Shown here in pieces: positions 35,955-44,361 of a DNA stretch of 64,000 nt. The stretch is from UBA961 sp014191195 (lineage in GTDB: Bacteria; Bacteroidota; Ignavibacteria; Kapaibacteriales; UBA961), in contig OZ123195.1 of NCBI GenBank assembly GCA_964204605.1, positions 558,001-622,000 of the forward strand, written 5' to 3'. Under the pieces are notes generated by a model. The model worked only from the letters and a program-made list of their open reading frames with translations, did not search any database and was not told the DNA's origin. Within the stretch, counting starts at the first letter, position 1. Each line of letters starts with the position of its first letter. The position numbers and the translations under genes were made by a program.

Positions 35955-36554
35955 TCATCCTAAAAATTTATTTCTTTCTTTTCTAATTTCGCTTGCTAGA
36001 ACAAATAGATGCTCATTTTTAGATGCATCTGCTAAGGGTAAATATAAATCGGTAGTTTTATTTACATATGTTAATGGATTCTTCTTAAGATTAAAGTCTA
36101 AACATCTAAAATTATCAAGTCTGGCAGCTAATTTTATGATTAAACAATCTGTAGTTGATTGCTTTAATAACTGGATGTGTTCTTTTTCTACTGTATCAGG
36201 ATCTAATGTTTGCTTTTGTAAGTCTTTGGTTAATACTTGTACTATATATGCAGCATAAGCTCCAAAATTATACGCTAATACCTCATGAGTTAAATTTTTA
36301 GAATCTTCTAATATATCATGAGTTAATGCTGCTATTAATAAGTCTGGATCAAAAATAGATAGCTCTTTTACAACAATTTTACACACTCTTGCACAATGAT
36401 AAAAATAAGGGGAATTATCGTTTCTGATTTGAAATTGATGAACATGTTCAGCCATTTCATAAGCACTAAGAACTTTGTGTACTTCTAATGGCTTGATATA
36501 AGAAGTAATGTCTAATTCTAATTGACTTGAACTATATGTAGATAGATTATACAT
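35955..36554 (-). CDS. MESH1-like HD-domain protein (RelA/SpoT hydrolase family)
   Basis: The 199-residue protein matches the hydrolase domain of RelA/SpoT and the small MESH1 enzymes: SPYFYHCARVCKIVV (first His), LIAALTHDILEDSKN (HD with downstream ED) and IIKLAARLDNFRCLDF. In active hydrolases the last block reads KLADR, the Asp being a metal ligand; here it is KLAAR. So it may hydrolyse (p)ppGpp or a related nucleotide with altered geometry, or be inactive. No synthetase or TGS domain is present. The gene is followed within 1 base by the metal ABC ATPase gene and lies 10 bases after recN, on the same strand. Confidence 0.75.
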   Translation of the reverse strand: MYNLSTYSSSQLELDITSYIKPLEVHKVLSAYEMAEHVHQFQIRNDNSPYFYHCARVCKIVVKELSIFDPDLLIAALTHDILEDSKNLTHEVLAYNFGAYAAYIVQVLTKDLQKQTLDPDTVEKEHIQLLKQSTTDCLIIKLAARLDNFRCLDFNLKKNPLTYVNKTTDLYLPLADASKNEHLFVLASEIRKERNKFLG

Positions 36555-36564
36555 AGGATTTACT

Positions 36565-38283
36565 TCATAGTAGTTTTTTTGCTTGAATTAATTCCAGAGC
36601 ATGTTCATAAGATGAAGGGGTGATATTATTCCCACTAATTAAGGAAGCAATATGCTCTATTTTCTCAGCGTTTGATAATAATGTAGTTGTAACATATGCT
36701 CTATCATCTATTATTTTCTTTTGTACCAGAATATGATTATCAGCTAAGGCAGCAATTTGAGGTGAATGGCTTACCGCAATAACTTGACGTTTTGAACCAA
36801 TATCTTGAATAAGAAATCCTACTTTTTGAGCAATCCTTCCACTAATACCTGTATCAATTTCATCGAAAACAATCACAGGTATTTTATCAATATGTGCCAT
36901 CATTGCTTTAATTGCTAACATTATTCTTGATATTTCTCCACCAGAAGCAGCCTTAGATAATGGTTTAGGTATTTCACCAGGATTTGTACTTATCAAAAAT
37001 TCAACAATATCTATTCCGCTACTTTTTACTTTTACATAATCATTATGTATTGAAATTGACATTGCATCAATTTCATTATGTACAGATGGTATCTGATGTA
37101 TCTGTACAGAAAATATTGGATGTTCGATACCTATAGATTGCAAAGTAAGTTCTATCGATTCCTTTATAGTATATGCTGCTGCAATTCTTTTTTCTGATAA
37201 CTCAAGTGCTAACACTGAGAGCTCGGTTTTTATTCTCAGTATATCCTCTTTCTTTATCATTAATTCATCATCAAAATGTGATGCAATTCGGATATCTTCT
37301 TTTAATTGATCCCAAACATTAAAAATAGAATCATATGAACCATATTTCTTTTTTAATCTATATAATAATGATAATCTTTCTTGAATTCTATTGATAGTAT
37401 TGTCTTGGAAATCTAATGAAGAGCAATAGGCAGAAGCAAAAGTAGAGATCTCTGAAATACTTGCTATTGCTTGAGTACATTCATCAAGATATAGCTGAAA
37501 AGAGTGATCAATTGTTGATAATTGTTGTAAAAGTAATTGAGATTTAATCAATGAATCTCTAGCTGAATTCTCTGAACTATATAAAAGTACATACAGATTA
37601 TGTGATGATTCATAAAGTTGGGCTGCATGCTGTATTACTGATAATTGATGCTCCAAATCCGATAATTCTGTTGGTTCAGGTGATATATCTTCAATTTCAT
37701 GTAATTGAAATAAGGAATATTCTTTCTTTTCTAATAATTGCAATTCCTGTTTGATTAAGTCCTGATATGAAAAAATAGATTGCTGAAGTTGATTCCATAA
37801 GAGATAATATCTATCAATATATGTTTCTAGATGAGCAATAGCATCCAATACTGCAAGATGATTTTCATGATGCAATAATAATTGATTTTCATGTTGACCA
37901 TGAAAGTCTGCTAATGAGGATGCAATAACTTTTACAAAACTTTGAGTAGCTGGAGAATCATTGATGAAACATCTGCTAGTTCCTTTAGTTGTAAATTCTC
38001 TTCTGATGATTAACAGAGGATTGACTTCATAGTTATTGGCTTGTAAGGCTGCTTTGATATGAGGAATTAACTCGATTGAAAACACAGATTCTACAAAACC
38101 TTTATCTGTATGTTTTCTTATAATATCAGTTGATAAGCGCTCTCCCAAACAATACAATAAAGCATCTATAATTAAAGATTTACCGGAACCAGTTTCTCCT
38201 GTAATTACAGTAAAGCCTTTATTGAAGTTGATTTCAATCTTATCAATAAGGATAAAATTATGTATAGTTAAAGAAAGTAGCAT
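36565..38283 (-). CDS. recN: DNA repair protein RecN
   Basis: The 572-residue SMC-like ATPase has Walker A VITGETGSGKSLIIDALLY near 27-45, a coiled-coil middle (about 160-380), the ABC signature KAASGGEISRIMLAIKAMM and Walker B PVIVFDEIDTGISG. It acts in double-strand-break repair. Length and motif order are normal. A 171-base region separates it from the divergent HAD-UbiA gene. Confidence 0.96.
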   Translation of the reverse strand: MLLSLTIHNFILIDKIEINFNKGFTVITGETGSGKSLIIDALLYCLGERLSTDIIRKHTDKGFVESVFSIELIPHIKAALQANNYEVNPLLIIRREFTTKGTSRCFINDSPATQSFVKVIASSLADFHGQHENQLLLHHENHLAVLDAIAHLETYIDRYYLLWNQLQQSIFSYQDLIKQELQLLEKKEYSLFQLHEIEDISPEPTELSDLEHQLSVIQHAAQLYESSHNLYVLLYSSENSARDSLIKSQLLLQQLSTIDHSFQLYLDECTQAIASISEISTFASAYCSSLDFQDNTINRIQERLSLLYRLKKKYGSYDSIFNVWDQLKEDIRIASHFDDELMIKKEDILRIKTELSVLALELSEKRIAAAYTIKESIELTLQSIGIEHPIFSVQIHQIPSVHNEIDAMSISIHNDYVKVKSSGIDIVEFLISTNPGEIPKPLSKAASGGEISRIMLAIKAMMAHIDKIPVIVFDEIDTGISGRIAQKVGFLIQDIGSKRQVIAVSHSPQIAALADNHILVQKKIIDDRAYVTTTLLSNAEKIEHIASLISGNNITPSSYEHALELIQAKKLL

Positions 38284-38454
38284 GAAAAGGCAGTTGTAAT
38301 TGAAATAATGTTCATATTATCAATAAAATAACTTGTTTGCAAAATACAAAATTGATGAACAGTTTAATTCTTTTGCATCATGTTATATCAAAACATAAAT
38401 TAGATTATTTTTGTAGATTATATACATAGTATTCTATTCTATTTAGGCCATCAT

Positions 38455-39903
38455 TTGTTAAGTTCTACGATTATTTTTAGACGGCTACTTTTTGTAGATA
38501 TGGATGGCACTTTAATCCATTCTGACACATTATGGGAGCAAATTATCAAGGTAATCAGAAATCCCTTTCTTTTGCCTGGTCTCATATTTTCTGTCTTTCA
38601 AGGAAAACTAGCATTCAAACAATATTGTCTTACACATGCTGGTTCATTAGATCCTTCTATATTACCATATAATCAAGATGTCTTGAAATCTATAAAGCAA
38701 GCAAAAGCAAATGGCTCTACAATTATTTTGTGTACTGCTGCTTTATACGATATAGCCCATAATGTATCTTCTTATTTGAATTGTTTTGATGATGTTTTAA
38801 GCTCTTCAGATACTATAAATCTTTCTTCCTTTTCAAAAAGAGATGCAATACGTCAGTATGCAAATTCTGAGCAATTTGATTATATCGGTAATTCACATAC
38901 AGATATTCCTGTTTGGAATTTATCGGGAAGAGCCATCATTGCTAAACCAGAACATGGCCTTGTAAGCAAAGTTGAAAAATCAGGTATTACAGTTCATATT
39001 ATATCAAAAAATACTTCTTTTTCAAACTATGTGTCGATTATAATTAAACAAATTAGAGTTTATCAATGGATTAAGAATACACTCATTTTTATACCTTGTT
39101 TACTAGCTCATATTATTAATTATGATGTCATTATTCAATCATTGTGCGCATTCCTTTGTATTAGCTTATCTGCATCAGCTGTATATATTTACAATGATTT
39201 AATGGATTTAGATGCAGATAGACAACATCATAGAAAAAAGAATAGGCCATTAGCCTCTGGTGCATTTTCTATTCCACATGCTTTTCTGTTCATTCCGATT
39301 TTGATTCTTTTAGCTTATTTAACAAGTTTTACATCTTTAACCATAGAGTTTACTGTACTATTAACTGTTTATGTACTATTAACCACATTGTATTCAATCA
39401 GTTTTAAAAAGATAGCAATTGTTGATGTCATTCTTTTAGCTGCTTTATATACATTAAGGCTTATAGCAGGTGGTATTGCAAATAATGTTGTGTTAAGTCC
39501 ATGGTTATTAGGTTTTGGAATGTTTGTTTTTTTAAGCTTAGCATTTGTAAAACGCTACACAGAAGTTTTGATACATGCTGATGAACAAAATAAACAGATT
39601 GCCGGTAGAGGATACACTTCCTCTGATGGATCGATTTTATTAAATGCTGGTATTTCCTCGGCAATGATATCTATTCTTGTTCTAGCATTATATATGAATA
39701 GTACTGAAGTAAAAATATTATATCATAATCCTTTGATACTATGGATATTATGTCCAATCTTTATGATATGGTTATTAAGAGTATGGCTTATTGCTCATAG
39801 GGGAAATATGCATGATGATCCTATTATTTTTATGGCAAAAGACTCATTTAGTTATATCATGTTTTCATTGATTCTTGCTGTTGTTCTATTAGCTGCTTTG
39901 TGA
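38455..39903 (+). CDS. HAD phosphatase - UbiA prenyltransferase fusion (decaprenyl-phosphate phosphoribosyltransferase-like)
   Basis: The 482-residue chain has an N-terminal HAD domain: FVDMDGTL (Asp15 and Asp17) and GNSHTDIPV near 145-153. A UbiA membrane domain follows from about 195, with the prenyl-diphosphate motif NDLMDLDAD (247-255) and RPLASG, and eight or nine helices. UbiA relatives next to DprE1-like genes attach phosphoribose to decaprenyl phosphate, the first step to lipid-linked arabinose. The HAD domain could remove the 5-phosphate (inference). The apparent start is TTG; no ATG exists before the catalytic HAD motif. The stop overlaps the next gene by 4 bases (GTGA). Confidence 0.85.
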   Translation: MLSSTIIFRRLLFVDMDGTLIHSDTLWEQIIKVIRNPFLLPGLIFSVFQGKLAFKQYCLTHAGSLDPSILPYNQDVLKSIKQAKANGSTIILCTAALYDIAHNVSSYLNCFDDVLSSSDTINLSSFSKRDAIRQYANSEQFDYIGNSHTDIPVWNLSGRAIIAKPEHGLVSKVEKSGITVHIISKNTSFSNYVSIIIKQIRVYQWIKNTLIFIPCLLAHIINYDVIIQSLCAFLCISLSASAVYIYNDLMDLDADRQHHRKKNRPLASGAFSIPHAFLFIPILILLAYLTSFTSLTIEFTVLLTVYVLLTTLYSISFKKIAIVDVILLAALYTLRLIAGGIANNVVLSPWLLGFGMFVFLSLAFVKRYTEVLIHADEQNKQIAGRGYTSSDGSILLNAGISSAMISILVLALYMNSTEVKILYHNPLILWILCPIFMIWLLRVWLIAHRGNMHDDPIIFMAKDSFSYIMFSLILAVVLLAAL

Positions 39904-41231
39904 TATACAAAATGAATTATTCATCATTCGGATCTTATCCAAAATCTACACCAAGTGGAATAATATATCCAAAATGGCATGATGAAACATTGCTTGCATT
40001 TAAAGAATTAAAAAAGGATGATTCATTATTACCATATGGAATGGGAAGAAGTTATGGAGATAGCTGTTTAAATAATGATCATTCATTACTAGTTACAAAA
40101 TCCCTAAATAATGTAATATCTTTCGATGCAATCAATGGGAACATTGAGTGTGAATCAGGATGTACTTTTGATGAAATTCTCCAGTTAATTGTTCCTAAAG
40201 GATGGTTTCTACCTGTAACACCAGGCACTAGATTTATTACTGTTGGCGGAGCAATTGCCAATGATATACATGGTAAAAATCATAGTTCTGCAGGAAACTT
40301 TGGCAATCATGTCCAATGGTTTTGTTTATTACGAAGTGATTATGAACAAGAGCTTTATTGCTCACAAGATATGAATCAAGAATTATATATGGCAACGATT
40401 GGTGGTTTAGGGTTAACCGGTATCATTACAAAAGCATGTTTTACATTAAAAAAAATTGATAATCCATATATCAATGTTGATAGTATAAAATTTAAGGGAA
40501 TTGATGAATTTCTTGATTTATCAGAAACATTGGGTATGCAAAAAGAATACTCTGTGTCTTGGTTTGATTGTTATTCAGGTTCAGCCTCTAATATAAAAGG
40601 ATTATTTACTGCTGGAACATGTGCAGATCAATCCTATTCGGATAATAATATTGCTGCACCCAAAAGTATTACTTTTCCATTTGATGCTCCAGGATTATTA
40701 CTTAATACCCTTACAATTAAAGCATTTAATGCATTGTATTATCATAAACAATTGAATAAAGCTAAAGCAAGTATTCAACATTATGAGCCTTTTTTCTATC
40801 CATTAGATGCTATTGACAAGTGGAATAGAATGTATGGAAAAAGAGGATTTGTTCAATATCAAAATATTATTCCATTTGAATCAGGAATAGAACCAATAAA
40901 TGATATATTATCTCTAATAAAAAAATCAGGCGAAGGATCATTTTTAGTAGTATTAAAAACTTTTGGAAGTATAGAATCAAGGGGTATGATGTCTTTTCCA
41001 AAACCAGGAATCACATTAGCAATGGATTTCCCATGGCATGGAGATAAGACAGCAACATTATTGGATGCTTTTGATAGTATTACCGCTGAAGCAAAAGGAA
41101 GAGTATATCCTGCAAAAGATTCCAGAATGAGTGGAAAACACTTTAGACAATACTATCCGAACTGGGAAAGATTTATGCAATATAAAGACCCATGCATAAG
41201 TTCTTCCTTTATAAGAAGGGTATTAGCCTAA
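39900..41231 (+). CDS. DprE1-like FAD-dependent oxidoreductase
   Basis: The 443-residue flavoprotein has GMGRSYGDSCLNN near 47-59, LPVTPGTRFITVGGAIANDIHGKNHSSAGNF split across 100-130 (FAD PCMH domain), and the C-terminal PAKDSRMSGKHFRQYYP, matching mycobacterial DprE1. DprE1 oxidises decaprenylphosphoryl-ribose at C2. Where DprE1 has the benzothiazinone-reactive Cys (ICVDFP), this protein has LAMDFP, i.e. Ala. The start may be GTG at 39900 or ATG at 39912. It overlaps the HAD-UbiA gene by 4 bases. The reductase partner (DprE2) is not in the window. The stop overlaps that of convergent topA by 4 bases. Confidence 0.85.
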   Translation: MIYKMNYSSFGSYPKSTPSGIIYPKWHDETLLAFKELKKDDSLLPYGMGRSYGDSCLNNDHSLLVTKSLNNVISFDAINGNIECESGCTFDEILQLIVPKGWFLPVTPGTRFITVGGAIANDIHGKNHSSAGNFGNHVQWFCLLRSDYEQELYCSQDMNQELYMATIGGLGLTGIITKACFTLKKIDNPYINVDSIKFKGIDEFLDLSETLGMQKEYSVSWFDCYSGSASNIKGLFTAGTCADQSYSDNNIAAPKSITFPFDAPGLLLNTLTIKAFNALYYHKQLNKAKASIQHYEPFFYPLDAIDKWNRMYGKRGFVQYQNIIPFESGIEPINDILSLIKKSGEGSFLVVLKTFGSIESRGMMSFPKPGITLAMDFPWHGDKTATLLDAFDSITAEAKGRVYPAKDSRMSGKHFRQYYPNWERFMQYKDPCISSSFIRRVLA

Positions 41232-43597
41232 GACTTTTTGGTTGACTTTTTTGCTGTGCTTCTTTTTGAAACTACTTTTTTCCCTTTAGTATTGCTGGTT
41301 TTATTGGGTTTTTCTTGCTCAGCACCCCATTGTAAAGCTTGTTCTATAGAAACAGACAAAGGGTCTGTTCCTTTAGGCATTTTCACATTTTGTTTACCAA
41401 TAGTAATATAGGGGCCAAACCGACCATTTACCACTTTAATCTCGGGATGGCTTGGAAATTCTTTTAGCAATCTAGAAGCAATATCTTGTCTTTTAATTTG
41501 TATTAATTCAATAGCACGATCTAATTCAATTGTATACGGATCATCATCTGGTTTAATAGATGTAAATATTTTATTATGAACAAGATATGGACCAAATTTT
41601 CCAATACCTACTTTAATTTCCATCTCTTCAAAAAGCCCAAGTGATCTTGGTAATTTAAATAATGCAAGAGCTTCTTCTAAAGTAATTGTACTAATTGATT
41701 GATTAGCTTTTAAACTTGCAAATTTGGGAGGGATATCACCTCCAGATTCTCCAATTTGAGCAGCAGAACCAAATCGAGTAATAGTTGCATACACTTGTAA
41801 ATCAGAAACAGGATCTATACCCAATAATCTAGATGTATTTGCTCTTTTTGAAGTACCTGATAATGCTTTTTCAACTTCTGAATGGAATGGTTTGTAAAAA
41901 CCTTCTAACATTGAAGTCCATTCACATTCGCCTCTAGCAATTTCATCAAATTGCTCTTCAACACTTGCGGTAAAATTGAAATCTACAATATTGCCAAAAT
42001 GCTCTACTAAAAAATCATTTACTACCATGCCAATATCAGTAGGGAATAGTTTTGATTTCTCAGCACCATAATTTTCTGATTTTATGTCGGTAGAAAGAAT
42101 ATTCTCTACTAACATCAATGTAGTGAAATCTCTTTTATTACCATCTCGATTTTCCTTAACAACATAATCTCTTTTTTGAATGGTAGAGATTGTAGGGGCA
42201 TAGGTACTAGGACGGCCAATGCCAAGCTCTTCTAACTTTTTAACAAGGCTAGCTTCAGTATATCTAGGTGCAGGCTTCTGAAATCGCTGAATGGCTTGTA
42301 AATACTCATTTGTGAGACTATCACCTTTATTCATGGCAGGCAATCTTTTTGAATCTTCTTGTTCTTGATCATCATCATCAGATTCTGTATACACTTTTAA
42401 AAAGCCTTCAAAACGTATCACTTCACCGGTTGCTATAAGAAATTCATTATTTGTAGAAATAAGAATTGATGCTGTAGTTTTTTCCAATTGCGCATCTGCC
42501 ATTTGAGATGCTATTGCTCTTTTCCAAATAAGTTCATAGAGTCTTTGTTCATCTTTTCCAGAATCAATTGCATGTTTATGAAAATCAGTAGGACGTATAG
42601 CTTCGTGGGCTTCTTGGGCATTACTAGATTTATTTGTGTAATGTCTAGCCAGAGCATAAGAATTACCAAATTCATTAGATATTTCATTCATTGCTAGGCT
42701 AATTGCAGACTCAGATAAATTAACTGAATCTGTTCTCATATATGTAATATGGCCAGCTTCATATAATTGTTGGGCAATTCTCATTGTTCTGTCGATAGAA
42801 AGCCCTAATTTTCTGCTTGCTTCTTGTTGCAAAGTAGAAGTAGTAAAAGGTGGTGCTGGCGACTTTTTACCTGGTTTTGTTTCTATAGAGTGAACCGTAT
42901 AGTTTGCATTTTTACAAGAAACTAAAAAGGATTCAGCTTGTTGTTGAGTTTCTAGCCTTTTAGGTAATTCTGCAATAAATGACTTTGCATTATCTTGTTC
43001 AGGCAGAAACAAGCCAGAAACTTTAAAGGCTGATGATGAAGAAAAGTCTACGATTTCTCTTTCTCTTTCAACTATAAGCCTAACAGCAACAGATTGAACC
43101 CTTCCTGCAGATAAAGAAGGTCTTACTTTTCTCCATAGTACAGGAGACAATTCAAAGCCAACTAATCTATCTAAAATGCGTCTAGCCTGTTGGGCATTGA
43201 CTAAATTATTGTCGATTTCTCTAGGTTTTTCAATAGCTTTAAGAATTGCATTTTTAGTAACTTCATGATAAACAAAGCGTTTAGTAATTTTATTTGATAA
43301 ATTTAACTCTTCGTACAGATGCCATGCAATTGCCTCACCTTCTCTGTCTTCATCGGTAGCAAGCCAAATGATATCAGATTGTTTCACAAGTCTTTTTAAT
43401 TCTTGAACAACTTGTTCTTTACCTTCAGAGACTATATAATGTGGTAGAAAATTATTGTGAACATCGATTGCATCATTCCCTTTGGCTAAATCTCGAATAT
43501 GCCCCATGGAAGCTTTTACTGTAAAATCTTTACCTAAATAACCTTCAATAGTTTTAGCCTTGGCTGGAGATTCTACAATTACTAAGTTTTTTGCCAT
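41228..43597 (-). CDS. topA: DNA topoisomerase I
   Basis: The 789-residue type IA enzyme relaxes negative supercoils. The Toprim domain has IVESPAKAKTIEGYLG and DEDREGEAIAWHL, and the catalytic Tyr is in GHITYMRTDSVNLS. Instead of zinc ribbons the C-terminus has repeats of the type GKFGPYLVHNK and GRFGPYITIG, followed by a lysine-rich tail (KGKKVVSKRSTAKKSTKKS). That arrangement is usual in Bacteroidota and actinobacteria. It is complete. Confidence 0.97.
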   Translation of the reverse strand: MAKNLVIVESPAKAKTIEGYLGKDFTVKASMGHIRDLAKGNDAIDVHNNFLPHYIVSEGKEQVVQELKRLVKQSDIIWLATDEDREGEAIAWHLYEELNLSNKITKRFVYHEVTKNAILKAIEKPREIDNNLVNAQQARRILDRLVGFELSPVLWRKVRPSLSAGRVQSVAVRLIVEREREIVDFSSSSAFKVSGLFLPEQDNAKSFIAELPKRLETQQQAESFLVSCKNANYTVHSIETKPGKKSPAPPFTTSTLQQEASRKLGLSIDRTMRIAQQLYEAGHITYMRTDSVNLSESAISLAMNEISNEFGNSYALARHYTNKSSNAQEAHEAIRPTDFHKHAIDSGKDEQRLYELIWKRAIASQMADAQLEKTTASILISTNNEFLIATGEVIRFEGFLKVYTESDDDDQEQEDSKRLPAMNKGDSLTNEYLQAIQRFQKPAPRYTEASLVKKLEELGIGRPSTYAPTISTIQKRDYVVKENRDGNKRDFTTLMLVENILSTDIKSENYGAEKSKLFPTDIGMVVNDFLVEHFGNIVDFNFTASVEEQFDEIARGECEWTSMLEGFYKPFHSEVEKALSGTSKRANTSRLLGIDPVSDLQVYATITRFGSAAQIGESGGDIPPKFASLKANQSISTITLEEALALFKLPRSLGLFEEMEIKVGIGKFGPYLVHNKIFTSIKPDDDPYTIELDRAIELIQIKRQDIASRLLKEFPSHPEIKVVNGRFGPYITIGKQNVKMPKGTDPLSVSIEQALQWGAEQEKPNKTSNTKGKKVVSKRSTAKKSTKKS

Positions 43598-43628
43598 TCT
43601 CTATATGCCTATTCTTTAAACGGATAAT

Positions 43629-44102
43629 CTATTTATTAAATTCACAAGTATTGATGTCTTTGCAAACACCAAATATTTGCATTGAATATTTCATTGGAAT
43701 AAAATCGAATTTATTACAAACATTCTTACCAATATTATAAAGCTGCTCTTCATTAAATTCAATGATATGTCCACATTCTACACAAATCAAATGATCATGA
43801 TTAGGTTTTCTAGATGATAATTCAAAGTGGGCACTTTCTCCTTGAAATCTATGTTTTGTAATGATATTACATCTAGTTAATAAGTCTAATGTAGAATAAA
43901 TAGTAGCTCTAGAAATCTTTAGACCAGTCGAATTAATAATAATATATAGTTCGTCAGCACTAAAATGTTTGTCTAGTTCAGCTAATCTTTCTAAAACCAA
44001 AAAACGTTCTTGCGTGTTTCGGTACATCTTTTTTTTCAGAAAATCCGCGAATTGAATTTTGAGTAATTCAATGGAAGCATTAGTGGATATTTGTGCAGAC
44101 AT
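43629..44102 (-). CDS. fur: Fur-family metal-responsive transcriptional regulator
   Basis: The 157-residue regulator has a winged helix (RNTQERFLVLERLAEL, then ISRATIYSTLDLLTR), the His-rich hinge NHDHLICVECGHIIEF and structural zinc cysteines CVEC with a second C-X6-C (CKDINTC). This fits Fur/PerR/Zur; which metal or signal is sensed cannot be told from sequence. It lies 31 bases after topA in gene order and is divergent from speA. A large inverted repeat starts 37 bases upstream of its start codon, suggesting autoregulation. Confidence 0.9.
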   Translation of the reverse strand: MSAQISTNASIELLKIQFADFLKKKMYRNTQERFLVLERLAELDKHFSADELYIIINSTGLKISRATIYSTLDLLTRCNIITKHRFQGESAHFELSSRKPNHDHLICVECGHIIEFNEEQLYNIGKNVCNKFDFIPMKYSMQIFGVCKDINTCEFNK

Positions 44103-44139
44103 GAATCAGAATATGGTGTTTTTAGAAAATAATTTCGAT

Positions 44140-44171
44140 ATAAATTGATAATTTCCACACTATCAATTTAT
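44140..44171. promoter_or_regulatory. Inverted repeat upstream of the Fur-family gene (candidate operator)
   Basis: ATAAATTGATA (44140-44150) and TATCAATTTAT (44161-44171) are exact 11-base inverted repeats with a 10-base spacer. The unit ATCAAT recurs directly after (TTATCAATATA). It lies 37-69 bases upstream of the regulator's start codon on the minus strand. There is no T-run for termination, so an operator is more likely. Binding by the Fur-family protein is an inference. Confidence 0.55.
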
Positions 44172-44307
44172 CAATATACACTTTTTTTTTTCAGAGTGCA
44201 TATTTTACATGTCTATTAATTATAGTAAAAACAAGGCTTACATTCATAAAACCTCTGTATTTTTGTGATTAAACTTATCTTACTTGTTAAGAAGTATGTA
44301 CCATAAT

Positions 44308-44325
44308 AGATGATAATTATCATCT
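44308..44325. promoter_or_regulatory. 18-base perfect palindrome upstream of speA (Fur-box-like)
   Basis: AGATGATAATTATCATCT is its own reverse complement and contains GATAATTATC, close to the GATAAT/ATTATC repeats of Fur-family boxes. It lies 36 bases before the speA start codon, where it could overlap the promoter or start site. Regulator identity is unproven. Confidence 0.55.
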
Positions 44326-44361
44326 CAACTTTATCATAACAATATACTCGGAGATAATGCC

